A stretch of DNA of 64,000 nt from an uncultured Lachnospiraceae bacterium (GCA_900539175.1 UQAW01000012.1:1-64000), one strand, 5' to 3'; numbered from the stretch's first letter, positions 50,259-59,984 are shown. Program-made: numbers and translations. The notes: a model not told the origin generated them from the sequence alone.

Positions 50259-50819
50259 ATGAAACGAAAACTGGCAATTTTGGAAAATGATATAAAATAT
50301 CTGAGCAAACTGGTAGAAGAGTTTCATGAAAAATACCCGGATCAGTTTGAAGTCTACGCATTTACAGATCACGAAATTGCATTTACTGCATTGAAGCGTG
50401 TCAAAATTGATATTTTCATAGCGGATGAAGCTTTTTATGTGAACGAAGAAAAAATACCGGAACATTGCAGCTTCGCATATTTTGTCGGGATGCCTGATAA
50501 GAAGAGCTTCCGGGGAAGGAAAGCGATTTATAAGTTCCAGAGTATTGATTTCATTTACATACAGATTCTAAAAACATATTTTGAACATCTTGTCAATGTT
50601 CCGGATGCGAAATCAGAGAATAAAAGATGCAAAGTGATAAGCTTTACATCAATCAGCGGCGGAACGGGGAGTTCAACGGTGGCCGCGGCATGTGCACGGA
50701 ATTACGCAGGTAAAGGAAGAAAAGTGTTGTATCTGAACCTGGAATCTTTTGGATCGGCCGATGTGTTCTTTGATGCGGATGGAAAAGCCGATATGAGCGA
50801 TGTTGTGCATGCCTTGTGA
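50259..50819 (+). pseudogene. Early-terminated CpaE/MinD-like ATPase with a receiver-like N terminus
   Basis: The first 110 residues (MKRKLAILENDIKYLSKLVEEF) resemble a receiver-type domain. KVISFTSISGGTGSSTVAAACA then gives a deviant Walker A (about 130-140), with VLYLNLESFGSADVFF typical of CpaE/MinD ATPases. The ORF ends at 186 aa in SDVVHAL, where related proteins continue for roughly 200 more residues with Walker B and membrane-targeting parts. It is therefore a remnant or a shortened regulator. Related ATPases often accompany Firmicutes T7SS loci. GGAGGAA precedes ATG 50259. Base composition changes sharply right after its end. Confidence 0.65.
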
Positions 50820-50857
50820 TATGAGAAGGATCATTTCTTTGAAAGGAGTGGAAAGTG

Positions 50858-52048
50858 ATGGCGATATTTGGTAAAGGAAATGAAAAGAAAGAGGCTTTGA
50901 TTGATCGAATCAAATATGATGGATCACAGAATGGTTCACCATGGTTAGTTTATAAATATCCAAGCGAAAAATTTGTACTTGGTTCACAGTTAATTGTTAA
51001 TCAAGGACAAGAAGCATTATTTTTTAAAGGAGGTGAGGCACTAGATTTATTTGGAGCAGGAACACACACTCTGCATACAGGAAATTTACCGTTATTAAAT
51101 AAATTGGTTAATTTTCCATTTGGAGGAGATACCCCTTTTACAGCTGAAGTTTATTACATTAACAAAACCTCTAAATTAAATATGAATTGGGGTACTCCGA
51201 ATGCATTTCCTGTGGAGGATCCTAAATATGGTATTATTTTATCTATTAGATCCCATGGTACATATGGTGTACGAATTAATGATACAAGAATGTTCATTAC
51301 TGAACTAGTTGGTGCAGTACCTAATGGTTCTACTGTTACATATGAATTTGCGGCAAGTTATTTTAGTGGGCTCCTTGTTTCCAAAATAAAAAATGTTATT
51401 TCCGCATATATGATACGCCAAAAGATTTCTTTCTTGGAAGTTACTGGATATCTTGAGGAAATTTCTAAGGATTGCGAGGAAGCAGTTAAAGATGAATTCG
51501 ACAGATTTGGTGCAGAAGTAGTCAATTTTTATGTGGAAACCATTACTCCTTCAAAGGATGAATATGAAAAACTCAGAACTTATAAAGAAGAATTGTCTCT
51601 TGGCGGAGATTTTTATACAAAGAGACGTTCTCTTGATATTATGGAGAATCTTGCAGAAAACAATGGTGTTGGCGGATTAGCAACGGCAGGTGCCAGTCTT
51701 GGAATTGGCCTTGGATTTGCTCATCAGGCAGGGGGGATGTTTCAGAATGTTGGTGGGGCAATGAACATTACTCCAAATGGAACTGGTATAAATGCACAAC
51801 CCAATAGTAATAGCGGAAATAAGTGCCCACATTGTGGAGCATCAAATCTGGTAGGACAAAAATTCTGTGGTACATGTGGAAAGATGATGGTTGTAGGAAT
51901 ACGGTGCTCTTCTTGTGGAAAAGTTAATCCTGTTGGACAGACATTTTGTGGCGATTGTGGAACAAAACTTGTTAAAAAGTGTTCATCATGTGGAAAAGAA
52001 AACGATCCATCACAGAAATTTTGTGGTGACTGTGGAACACAGTTGTAA
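50858..52048 (+). CDS. SPFH-domain protein with three C-terminal zinc ribbons (YdjI-like)
   Basis: This 396-aa protein opens with a virion-core/YdjI-like SPFH domain (IKYDGSQNGSPWLVYKYPSEKF, SQLIVNQGQEALFF). A helical part and a Gly/Asn-rich linker follow. From about residue 323 there are three zinc ribbons with CPHCG..CGTCG, CSSCG..CGDCG and CSSCG..CGDCG. SPFH proteins form membrane-associated oligomers. In this locus it is the first gene of the A+T-rich T7SS block, 15 nt before essC, and may scaffold the secretion complex. ATG 50858 follows AAAGGAG. Confidence 0.82.
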   Translation: MAIFGKGNEKKEALIDRIKYDGSQNGSPWLVYKYPSEKFVLGSQLIVNQGQEALFFKGGEALDLFGAGTHTLHTGNLPLLNKLVNFPFGGDTPFTAEVYYINKTSKLNMNWGTPNAFPVEDPKYGIILSIRSHGTYGVRINDTRMFITELVGAVPNGSTVTYEFAASYFSGLLVSKIKNVISAYMIRQKISFLEVTGYLEEISKDCEEAVKDEFDRFGAEVVNFYVETITPSKDEYEKLRTYKEELSLGGDFYTKRRSLDIMENLAENNGVGGLATAGASLGIGLGFAHQAGGMFQNVGGAMNITPNGTGINAQPNSNSGNKCPHCGASNLVGQKFCGTCGKMMVVGIRCSSCGKVNPVGQTFCGDCGTKLVKKCSSCGKENDPSQKFCGDCGTQL

Positions 52049-52062
52049 GATTAGGAGGACAT

Positions 52063-55000
52063 ATGGCAGAATTCTTTGTAATAGTATTTGGCGGGGAGCA
52101 ATATAATCAATATAAAATGCGCGATATTTTAGCCAATTCATTTAATGGGATTGTCAATGAAGAATATGCTTTTCAAGGTGTGAGATATTATTTTCCTATT
52201 GTTGCTGAAGGCAATCAATTTTGTATTGATGGCAGAAACGGTGTTTGGAAAATTACCATAAACGGAGGATCGTTAGAGAGAAAAAAAATTCTTAGAAGTG
52301 GTGATTACATAAGAGTAACAAGTAAAGATGTATCTTTATCAATGCTTGTGCTTGAATATGATAAATGTTCATTGAATTCAAAAGTTTATGAATTAAAAAA
52401 TAATTCAACCTATTTTATAGGCAGAAGTGCTGAAATGAATATCATAATAAATACCTCGGCAAGTGTCTCACGTAAGCACGCTTCAATGAGAATAGATAGC
52501 ACTGGAAATGCATTTGTTGATGATATCTCTGGAAAAGCTGGCGTTTACATAAATGGAAAGAGGGAAACAAATTATCAATTAACAAATGGGGATCATATTT
52601 TTATTATGGGTACGAGCTTGGTTTATTATACTTCAATGCTGCTCATTCCTTCTAATATTACTGTGAATGGTATTGGATTAAAAGAACATATTGCTACAGT
52701 TATTCCTAATAAAGAAAAAATTGATTCTTTGTATGTAAGAACACCAAGAATTCAAAAAACCCTGGATAGAGATTCTGTAGAAATTGATCTCCCAACTCCT
52801 GTTCAAAAACAAAAGGAGATGCCATTTATTTTGACGGCTGGTCCATCAATAACAATGACGTTTGCTATGTTAGCGAGCTTTGGGGTTACAATATCAAGAG
52901 TACTTAGCTCTGAGAGTAAAGATTATGCATCAATAATTCCAAGTGCAATAATGGCGGTAAGCATGTTGATGGGAGCATTGTTGTGGCCGAAATTGCAAAG
53001 AAATTATACTAAAAGATTAGCGGAAGCTAATGAACTGTATAGGCAAAAGAAGTACAGAGAATATTTGAATGAAAAAGAGAGTGAAATAGTTCATTCTTAT
53101 GAAAGAAATACACGTATTTGGAATGAAGTATTATATCCTAATTGTGCTGATTTGATCAAAAATATAACAAGTCAAAACAGACATTTATGGGAAAGGTCAA
53201 ATAAAGATGATGATTTTCTTAACGTTCGATTAGGCACAGGGACGAGACCTTTTGGAGTAGAGGTTGCAATAAAGAAAAAAGGATTTGAACTTGAAGATGA
53301 TTTCTTAAAAAATGAGGCATATGAGTTAGCGGATAAATATCGAGAAATAAAGAAAGTTCCAATTACACTTTCTTTGATGTTGCATAAAGTCGTTGGTGTC
53401 GTTGGAAATTATGAATTAATTGCAAAAAATATAATCACTAATTTAGTGTCGTTATACTCTCCAGATGAAGTAAAAATTGTGTTGGTTTATAATTGTTACC
53501 AGGAGAAGGCGTTAAGTATATTTAATGATTTGCCTCACATGTGGGCATCAGATAAGACAAGCCGATATGTGGCAACTTCAGAGGCAGAAGCATACACATT
53601 ATTTAGTGTGCTTGATGAGAAACTTCAGACAAGAGAAGAAACATTAGATAAAGATGATATAAGAACACCTCATTATGTTGTTTTGTCATTTGATCATTCA
53701 ATTATAGATAGCATTCCGTTTAAGAAAGTATTGGTAAACGGTGAAAATATACTTGGAGTGTCAGCTGTTTTCTTCGGAGAGCGTTTCAATCAAATTCCTA
53801 AAGAATGTGAAGCAATTATTCAAAGAAATGATGAAACATGTGGTGTATATGTAAAGAACGAAAATGATAACAAATTTATTCTATTTACACCTGATACATT
53901 GACAGATAAAGATGTTGACAACTTAGTAAGAGGATTGTCTCGTGTTCAAATAAAGAAAGAGAAGGCTGCATCTAATGTTCCGGAGAGAATATCTTTTTTA
54001 GATGTATATCAAGTTGGAAACGTTGAAGCATTAAATATAGAAAGCCATTGGAATGCAAATAGTTCCAACAAATCTTTGGCAGTGCCAATTGGCGTGATGG
54101 CTGGAGGTGATGTGTTTTGTCTTGATATTCACGAAAAATATCATGGATGTCACGGTTTGGTTGCAGGTACAACTGGTTCTGGAAAAAGTGAATTTTTACA
54201 AACATATATTTTATCAATGATGATAAATTATAGCCCTAATGAAGTGGCCTTTGTTTTGGTAGATTTTAAAGGTGGAGATATGGCTAGACCATTTTTAAAT
54301 AGTCCACACCTTGCGGCTACAATCTCTAATTTGTCGGGAAATACATTATATCGAGCGCTTGTGTCTCTTGAGGCGGAAGTGAAGAATAGACAAAGAATTT
54401 TTAATGAGTCAGCTTCTTTTCTCGGAATTGATAAGATTGACATTAATTCATATCATAGGTACTACAAAGAACACAGATTAACAGAAGCATTGCCACATTT
54501 GGTAATAGTAATCGATGAGTTTGCCCAATTAAAAGCGCAGCATCCTGAATTTATGGCTAAGTTGATTGATGTTGCACAAGTAGGACGAAGTCTCGGAATT
54601 CACTTGATTCTTGCAACACAAAAACCTAGCGGAGTTGTAGATCCTCAGATTTGGAGTAACTCAAGATTTAAGGTATGTCTGAAAGTAATGGATAAACAAG
54701 ATAGTTCAGACATGATTAATAAACCGATTGCAGCAATGATAAAAACACCAGGTAGAGCCTATGTTCAGGTTGGTTATAATGAAATATTTGAACTTATTCA
54801 ATCTGGATATAGTGGAGCTGAATATGTCCCTCAAGATTCTTTTGTTGATGAGGAGAGTATTACCGTTAGTATGGTTAACTGGCCAGGTGAACAACTCAGA
54901 GCAGCTAAAGATATATCAAGAGGAGAGAAAACAGATCTTACGCAACTTGAAGCCGTAATGAAGGTTATGTCAAATCTGGGAGAAGAACTGAAAATTAAGG

Positions 55001-56571
55001 CAAAGAAGTTATGGCTAGATCCATTGCCTGAACAGTTACGATTTGAAACACTTCCTAATGAAGATAATGATTCGTTTGGAGTTGTTACTTGTGGACGTTT
55101 AGATTTACCACATATTCAAAAGCAAGTTAACTTTACAATTGATTTTGTTAAAAAGGGACATTTGGCGATATATGGTTCTACTGGAACAGGTAAAAGCACA
55201 TTAATTCAGACAATCTTTTATGCAATGGCATTAAAGAATAGTCCATCAAGTTTCAATTCTTTTATAATAGATTTTAACGGTGGCAGTTTAATGGGGTTAT
55301 CTAAAATGCCTCACTGTGCAAATTATGTGACGGATGAGAGTGAAGCCAAGGTAAATCAAGTCTTAAACACAATTGGACAAATAATTGTGGATAGACGAGC
55401 TAAATTTGTTGAAGCTAGTTGCGCAAACTACGAGTCTTACCTTGAAGCTGGTGGTCAGGATATGCCAATAATCCTTGCAGTTATTGACAATTATGCATTA
55501 TTTAGAGAGAAGATGTATAAATGTGAAGATGTATTAGTTCAGCATATCGCTGCATCAAGAGCATGTGGTATTTACTTTATTATTACAGGAAGTAGTAAAG
55601 GGGCAATTTATTATAAGGTAATGGATCATATCAGTAGCAAAGTAATGTTCAATATGAATGATACAGGAAGTTATAGAGATATTCTTAATGTGCATATTCC
55701 TGTATTCCCAGAAAACATAAAAGGTAGAACGCTTGTTGTTAATGGAAAGACGGTTGCAGAAATGCAAGTAGCAGTTCCGTTTGATGCAGAATCGGAAGCA
55801 AATAGGAGACAGCAGATAAATGCATATTATGCATCTTTGAAAAATCAATATGGAGAACTTGAACCATACCTTATTTCTGAACAGAACGAGATGGACTTTT
55901 ATGAGAAAGAGGAATATGAACCAGTTTATCAGAAAAAAGAAATGAAGAAGTATCATGGCTCGAACGATTCGGATACGATTGTTTTGGGAAGGGAAATAAA
56001 ATCTGGCGAACTAATTGATTTTTCACTAACTCGGCAAAAACGTGCATTTATTGCTAATAAAAATGATGATTGTAAGGTTGTTTTGGATATTTGTAATCAA
56101 ATTATAAAAAGAAATAGAAAGCTGAGAGTATATTCAAAGAGATTTGAACAGTTTGAAGTCTCTGAGAAGCTAAAGATAGCAAATATTGATGAATATATAG
56201 AGTTGTATGCGTCTTCTAACGATGTTTTGGTGATTGACGGATTTGCGGATTTGTTTGATGAGATATCAGATGATGCATTGGGGCAGTTAGAAATGATATT
56301 AAGAAATGATTCTGAGAAAGTTATCATTACGGTAGATAACATGAACAGAATTTCTGACTATAGTTCAACAGAATTATATTTAAGGCTGGTAAAATGTGAG
56401 TTTGGAGTTGTTGTCGGTGGAGGAGCTGATAATAACTTAGCATATTTGCTGAATGATGGATTGTACACTATTCAAGAAGAATATAGGAGTATTGAGTTGG
56501 AAGAGAACCAAGCAATTGTATTCTACAAGGATGCAGCATCATTTGTGCAGTTAGGAGGAGCTTATGAGTGA
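52063..56571 (+). CDS. essC: T7SS ATPase EssC (FHA + FtsK/SpoIIIE domains)
   Basis: This 1502-aa protein is the motor of Firmicutes type VII secretion. An N-terminal beta-rich domain precedes an FHA domain (about 120-190) with canonical residues GRS, SRKH and NG. Two membrane segments follow near 265-310 (ITMTFAMLASFGVTISRV and IMAVSMLMGALLWP). The first ATPase domain has AGTTGSGKSE (about 702) and VIVIDEFAQL; the second has YGSTGTGKST (about 1037); the third lacks Walker A, as is usual. The stop overlaps the YukD-like gene by 8 nt. The gene is clearly A+T-richer than the housekeeping genes. EssB, EssA and EsaA are not seen in the window. Confidence 0.95.
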   Translation: MAEFFVIVFGGEQYNQYKMRDILANSFNGIVNEEYAFQGVRYYFPIVAEGNQFCIDGRNGVWKITINGGSLERKKILRSGDYIRVTSKDVSLSMLVLEYDKCSLNSKVYELKNNSTYFIGRSAEMNIIINTSASVSRKHASMRIDSTGNAFVDDISGKAGVYINGKRETNYQLTNGDHIFIMGTSLVYYTSMLLIPSNITVNGIGLKEHIATVIPNKEKIDSLYVRTPRIQKTLDRDSVEIDLPTPVQKQKEMPFILTAGPSITMTFAMLASFGVTISRVLSSESKDYASIIPSAIMAVSMLMGALLWPKLQRNYTKRLAEANELYRQKKYREYLNEKESEIVHSYERNTRIWNEVLYPNCADLIKNITSQNRHLWERSNKDDDFLNVRLGTGTRPFGVEVAIKKKGFELEDDFLKNEAYELADKYREIKKVPITLSLMLHKVVGVVGNYELIAKNIITNLVSLYSPDEVKIVLVYNCYQEKALSIFNDLPHMWASDKTSRYVATSEAEAYTLFSVLDEKLQTREETLDKDDIRTPHYVVLSFDHSIIDSIPFKKVLVNGENILGVSAVFFGERFNQIPKECEAIIQRNDETCGVYVKNENDNKFILFTPDTLTDKDVDNLVRGLSRVQIKKEKAASNVPERISFLDVYQVGNVEALNIESHWNANSSNKSLAVPIGVMAGGDVFCLDIHEKYHGCHGLVAGTTGSGKSEFLQTYILSMMINYSPNEVAFVLVDFKGGDMARPFLNSPHLAATISNLSGNTLYRALVSLEAEVKNRQRIFNESASFLGIDKIDINSYHRYYKEHRLTEALPHLVIVIDEFAQLKAQHPEFMAKLIDVAQVGRSLGIHLILATQKPSGVVDPQIWSNSRFKVCLKVMDKQDSSDMINKPIAAMIKTPGRAYVQVGYNEIFELIQSGYSGAEYVPQDSFVDEESITVSMVNWPGEQLRAAKDISRGEKTDLTQLEAVMKVMSNLGEELKIKAKKLWLDPLPEQLRFETLPNEDNDSFGVVTCGRLDLPHIQKQVNFTIDFVKKGHLAIYGSTGTGKSTLIQTIFYAMALKNSPSSFNSFIIDFNGGSLMGLSKMPHCANYVTDESEAKVNQVLNTIGQIIVDRRAKFVEASCANYESYLEAGGQDMPIILAVIDNYALFREKMYKCEDVLVQHIAASRACGIYFIITGSSKGAIYYKVMDHISSKVMFNMNDTGSYRDILNVHIPVFPENIKGRTLVVNGKTVAEMQVAVPFDAESEANRRQQINAYYASLKNQYGELEPYLISEQNEMDFYEKEEYEPVYQKKEMKKYHGSNDSDTIVLGREIKSGELIDFSLTRQKRAFIANKNDDCKVVLDICNQIIKRNRKLRVYSKRFEQFEVSEKLKIANIDEYIELYASSNDVLVIDGFADLFDEISDDALGQLEMILRNDSEKVIITVDNMNRISDYSSTELYLRLVKCEFGVVVGGGADNNLAYLLNDGLYTIQEEYRSIELEENQAIVFYKDAASFVQLGGAYE

Positions 56572-56821
56572 TAAAATGTCAATAAATGTAGAAGTACTAG
56601 GCATTAATACAACACATAATTTCATAGTACCCAATGATATGAATATTTCAAAAATGACTGGCTTGATCATAAAAACGTTGGAGAATGAGTATCCTGGGGC
56701 TGAATGTAGCAAGATGGTCAATTATATGCTGATTCAAGAGAGTACGGGAAAAGCACTTGCGCAGAGTTGTGGATTAAGTCAGTTAGGTATAATTAATGGC
56801 GAAAAGCTGATATTGGTATAA
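56564..56821 (+). CDS. YukD/EsaB-like ubiquitin-fold protein
   Basis: This 85-aa protein has the size and fold pattern of YukD/EsaB: beta strand INVEVLGINTTHNFIVP, helix SKMTGLIIKTLENEYPG, and the closing strand GIINGEKLILV. YukD-like proteins bind EssC and are needed for T7SS activity but are not ubiquitin conjugates. It is translationally coupled to essC, the standard arrangement, and is followed by three WXG100 genes. Confidence 0.85.
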   Translation: MSDKMSINVEVLGINTTHNFIVPNDMNISKMTGLIIKTLENEYPGAECSKMVNYMLIQESTGKALAQSCGLSQLGIINGEKLILV

Positions 56822-56833
56822 GGAGGTGATATC

Positions 56834-57145
56834 TTGGCAGGCTTTCGAATTAATTGCGGACAAGTAGTTGGACAAGCAAATACAATTGACAATTTGTCAA
56901 GTGATTTAGATAGAGAAATTCAGAAGTTAGATAATATTTTGAATTCCGTTAGGTCAAATTGGAAAGGGCCTGCATCAACAGCTTATCAAAATCATCTGAC
57001 TTTATTGATTGCGGATATGCGGAAAACAAAATATTCAATGTCAAGCGTTTCTTCAACGATAAAGAATGTTGCGAATAGAATCCAACAGGAAGATGAGCAT
57101 CAAGCAGAATTGGCAAGACAATTAGCAGCAAAAAGAAGAAAATAA
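56834..57145 (+). CDS. WXG100 family protein 1
   Basis: This 103-aa helical hairpin protein has the turn motif SNWKGPAST (W-x-G) near residue 43. The start is TTG 56834 behind a strong AGGAGGTGAT. No Yxxx[D/E] export signal is seen near its C terminus, which ends in a basic tail (QLAAKRRK). It may be exported as the partner of another WXG100 protein or act as a chaperone-like subunit. Confidence 0.88.
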   Translation: MAGFRINCGQVVGQANTIDNLSSDLDREIQKLDNILNSVRSNWKGPASTAYQNHLTLLIADMRKTKYSMSSVSSTIKNVANRIQQEDEHQAELARQLAAKRRK

Positions 57146-57169
57146 TTTATATTTGAGAGGAGATTAACC

Positions 57170-57481
57170 ATGGGAAGTGAATGGACAGTAACAACAGAAA
57201 GATTAGATTCTTCAGCAACAGTAATTGAGGAGAAAACAGCAAAGTATAACACAGAGTGGGCAAAACTTTATACAGAGCTTCAGAACTTAAGATCTGCTCA
57301 GTGGCAAGGTATTGCAAGTGAAACATTTAATACAAAGCTTGAAGGTTACAGAAATGATTTTCAGGAGATGTCACAGGTGCTTCTTAGTTATGCAGAGTTT
57401 TTGAAATCAGCTGCAACAAACTATAAGAATACAGAAGAATCATTAAAAGATGCCGCAGGCAACTTATATGCAGGAAACTAG
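57170..57481 (+). CDS. WXG100 family protein 2 (EsxA-like)
   Basis: This 103-aa protein has QWQGIASETF (W-x-G) near residue 43 and the export signal YKNTE (YxxxE) near residue 88. Such proteins are small T7SS substrates that dimerise as helical hairpins. GAGAGGAG precedes ATG 57170. It lies 24 nt after the first WXG100 gene and 13 nt before the third. Confidence 0.92.
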   Translation: MGSEWTVTTERLDSSATVIEEKTAKYNTEWAKLYTELQNLRSAQWQGIASETFNTKLEGYRNDFQEMSQVLLSYAEFLKSAATNYKNTEESLKDAAGNLYAGN

Positions 57482-57494
57482 GAGGTAAATTAGA

Positions 57495-57794
57495 ATGGCT
57501 ACAATTAAAATAAATTCAACTGTAATGAGAGATAAAGCTAATGGATTCAAGACAGTTTCAAGTTCAATTAAAACATTTACAAGCGAGATGACAAATGAAA
57601 TTGAAAGCTTGAAGTCAACATGGGAAGGTGAATCAGCAGAGACATTGGTAAACAAATTTAAAGGTTTATCAGATGATTTTGAAGAGATTTGCAATACGAT
57701 TAATCAATATGCAGATTTCTTAAATCAGGCAGCGGATCGTTATGACAAGGTAGAATCTTCGGTTACTCAGGCTGCTGAAGGACAGAAGAGCTAA
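57495..57794 (+). CDS. WXG100 family protein 3
   Basis: This 99-aa protein has TWEGESAETL (W-x-G) near residue 43 and YDKVE (YxxxE) near residue 86. It is only moderately similar to the neighbouring WXG100 proteins, so the three are not recent copies. AGGAGG precedes ATG 57495. It may pair with the longer WXG-headed protein encoded next. Confidence 0.92.
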   Translation: MATIKINSTVMRDKANGFKTVSSSIKTFTSEMTNEIESLKSTWEGESAETLVNKFKGLSDDFEEICNTINQYADFLNQAADRYDKVESSVTQAAEGQKS

Positions 57795-57824
57795 TATCAC
57801 TAACCTGGAGGGAGGTGATATTCG

Positions 57825-59144
57825 TTGCCGACAATAAAAGTAAATACATACCGATTAACAAATTACGAATCAGATATGCAAGGGATTCTAAGTAGAGTCA
57901 ATTCTATTATGAATCAATTTAATTCGGTTTCTAGAAATCTTGATTGGGAGATTAAAGCAGAGTCAAATATCAATTTCAGATTATCGGGAATCAGTAGAGA
58001 ACTATCTGCAGAATCTCGTGGAATAAGTGGGATGAAGAATTATCTTGAAACTGCTAGAACAAGGTATGTTGCTGTTGAGAGTAAGAATTCCGGAAAGAAA
58101 CTGAAAAATGAGGTTTCAGGAAGTAATTCAGGAGCCAAAGTTAATAGGTCAAATAGCAAAATAAGAAATATATATAGTATTAATGTAGGGCGTAGAAGTA
58201 CTGCTACATGGGTAATCGGCAAAGATGATAAAATTACAAAAAAGACGAGATATGCTAATTATAAAGGTGTCAATGTAGGTGCGGCTATTTTGGTCGGAAA
58301 CAGCAAAACGAACAATATTGGTAATACTACGACAAAGTCAGGATATAAACCTGATTGGGCAAAAGGAATCTTTAAGGTTGTTGGTAAGATTGGTAATGTT
58401 GGTTCGATTGCAGGTTCTGTTTATACACTTGGAAAAGCAATTTCGAGTGGAGATAGTGTAAAAGTTGAGAAAGGTATTATAAATGTATCTAAGGATTGCA
58501 TTTCTAGATTTGGCACATTAGCCCAAAATGCATATTCTGGAATAAGTGTAAAGGAGACGCTTTTTGGGAATTGGACAAAAGGCAGCGCAGTTACTTCATT
58601 ATTTGAGATAGCGGAGGAAGCTACAAGGGCAACAAAAGGAACCGTATTTAAGGCAGCATTGGCAAAAGAATTCAAAGGATATAGTTTCAAGAATGCTACT
58701 AATGTAGGAAGTAAGATTAAAGTTGCTACAAAATGGGCAGGAACGGGTTTGTCAGCGGTTACTAACTTTATTAGTAACAAAGAAGAGCAGAAAAAGAATC
58801 CTGGAATGTCAAATGCTAGAGTTGTATCAGAAACGGTTGTTGAAACGGCTATTGATGTAGGAGTAGGAGCACTTGCAACTGCAGGAGCTACAGCTTTACT
58901 GGGTGCTGCAGCACCGGCTGTTGCCGTTGGAGCAGTTGCTGTTGGAGCAGTATGGGCAGTTAATACAGCAACAGAAGTAATAACTGCTCATTTCTGGGGA
59001 GAAGATAACAAGAAAAACCTTACAGAGTTTGCATCAGATGCGATTATTGACGGTGTGACTGCCATTGGAAAAGGTGTGGGTAAGGCAGTGAAGAATGGAT
59101 TTAACGCAGTTACCAAGTGGGGAAAATCCCTTTTTGGAGGATAG
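57825..59144 (+). CDS. Candidate T7SS effector: WXG-like head with a long variable tail
   Basis: The first 90 or so residues (MPTIKVNTYRLTNYESDMQ) form a WXG100-like helical hairpin in which the turn reads LDWEIKAES instead of W-x-G. The remaining 340 residues are Gly/Ser/Lys-rich and end in an Ala/Gly/Val-rich hydrophobic stretch (about 340-390), which could insert in membranes, and a basic amphipathic tail. No enzyme motif is recognised. The start is TTG 57825 after GGAGGTGAT. Size, head and place after WXG100 genes fit a secreted effector, possibly pore-forming. The next gene, 3 nt on, encodes a membrane protein that could be its immunity factor. A structural component is the alternative. 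Confidence 0.6.
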   Translation: MPTIKVNTYRLTNYESDMQGILSRVNSIMNQFNSVSRNLDWEIKAESNINFRLSGISRELSAESRGISGMKNYLETARTRYVAVESKNSGKKLKNEVSGSNSGAKVNRSNSKIRNIYSINVGRRSTATWVIGKDDKITKKTRYANYKGVNVGAAILVGNSKTNNIGNTTTKSGYKPDWAKGIFKVVGKIGNVGSIAGSVYTLGKAISSGDSVKVEKGIINVSKDCISRFGTLAQNAYSGISVKETLFGNWTKGSAVTSLFEIAEEATRATKGTVFKAALAKEFKGYSFKNATNVGSKIKVATKWAGTGLSAVTNFISNKEEQKKNPGMSNARVVSETVVETAIDVGVGALATAGATALLGAAAPAVAVGAVAVGAVWAVNTATEVITAHFWGEDNKKNLTEFASDAIIDGVTAIGKGVGKAVKNGFNAVTKWGKSLFGG

Positions 59145-59147
59145 AAT

Positions 59148-59972
59148 ATGATAATGATATACACGCTATCTACAATAGCATTCGATAGCTTGATCCTTTT
59201 ATTTTGTGTTTTATTTAATGGTATTCCAGGAAAATGGTATAGATGGCATACAGTACAGCTTCAGTTATTGTTATCAGTCATTTCTTTACTATTTGGAACG
59301 AATGGATTGATTTTATCAAAAAGTAATGAAAAGCTATTGATTGATAGGAATTCATTATTTGCAACTTCTCTTCAAAGTGTTTTGACAATATTATATTTAA
59401 TAGTATTTATTGCCTCAGTATATCGCTATATCGAATTCAGAAAGACGAAAGCGGAGTTACCAAATAAATATTTTATGTTTTGTCAAGGCGATTATAAAAT
59501 TGTGAATGAATTAAATTACACATTAGGCAATCTAATATTTATACCAAATATTAAAGCATATGCGGTCTATGGAACGACAACCATAATTTTTTCGGGGAGA
59601 CACCCTAGTGAAGAAATTGACGCAGGATTTATTTGTAAAAAAATAGGCGATAATGTATATGAGTGTTTGTCATATATAGATTTAGAAAAACAAACATTTG
59701 TAAAGAGAGTCATACAAAGAATTTTAAATGTATTGATGATTGTCACATTTTTATGTGCCCCAATATTGGTAGCTTATACTGATTATGTTTTTATGCTTGA
59801 AAAGAATGTAGATAATTTATATAGCTTGTATGAATTTGTTGTTCTGTTTTTGCTTGGTTCCTTAGGTTGCAATTTGTTCGGAAAGACAAAAGGATTTGGA
59901 AAAGCATTATATTGTTTGTTTATTATCATGATAATGATTTCAATGTATTATTTATTAATTTTTTTTAGATAG
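59148..59972 (+). CDS. Polytopic membrane protein, candidate immunity protein
   Basis: This 274-aa protein has hydrophobic segments near 5-22, 34-52, 70-92, about 195-212 and about 230-272. A soluble domain of about 95 residues lies between (FCQGDYKIVNELNYTLGNL to DLEKQTF). No family is recognised. It starts 3 nt after the candidate effector, so the two are cotranscribed, which is the usual spacing for toxin-immunity pairs. A T7SS membrane component is equally possible. Confidence 0.6.
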   Translation: MIMIYTLSTIAFDSLILLFCVLFNGIPGKWYRWHTVQLQLLLSVISLLFGTNGLILSKSNEKLLIDRNSLFATSLQSVLTILYLIVFIASVYRYIEFRKTKAELPNKYFMFCQGDYKIVNELNYTLGNLIFIPNIKAYAVYGTTTIIFSGRHPSEEIDAGFICKKIGDNVYECLSYIDLEKQTFVKRVIQRILNVLMIVTFLCAPILVAYTDYVFMLEKNVDNLYSLYEFVVLFLLGSLGCNLFGKTKGFGKALYCLFIIMIMISMYYLLIFFR

Positions 59973-59984
59973 GAGATGTAGAAA

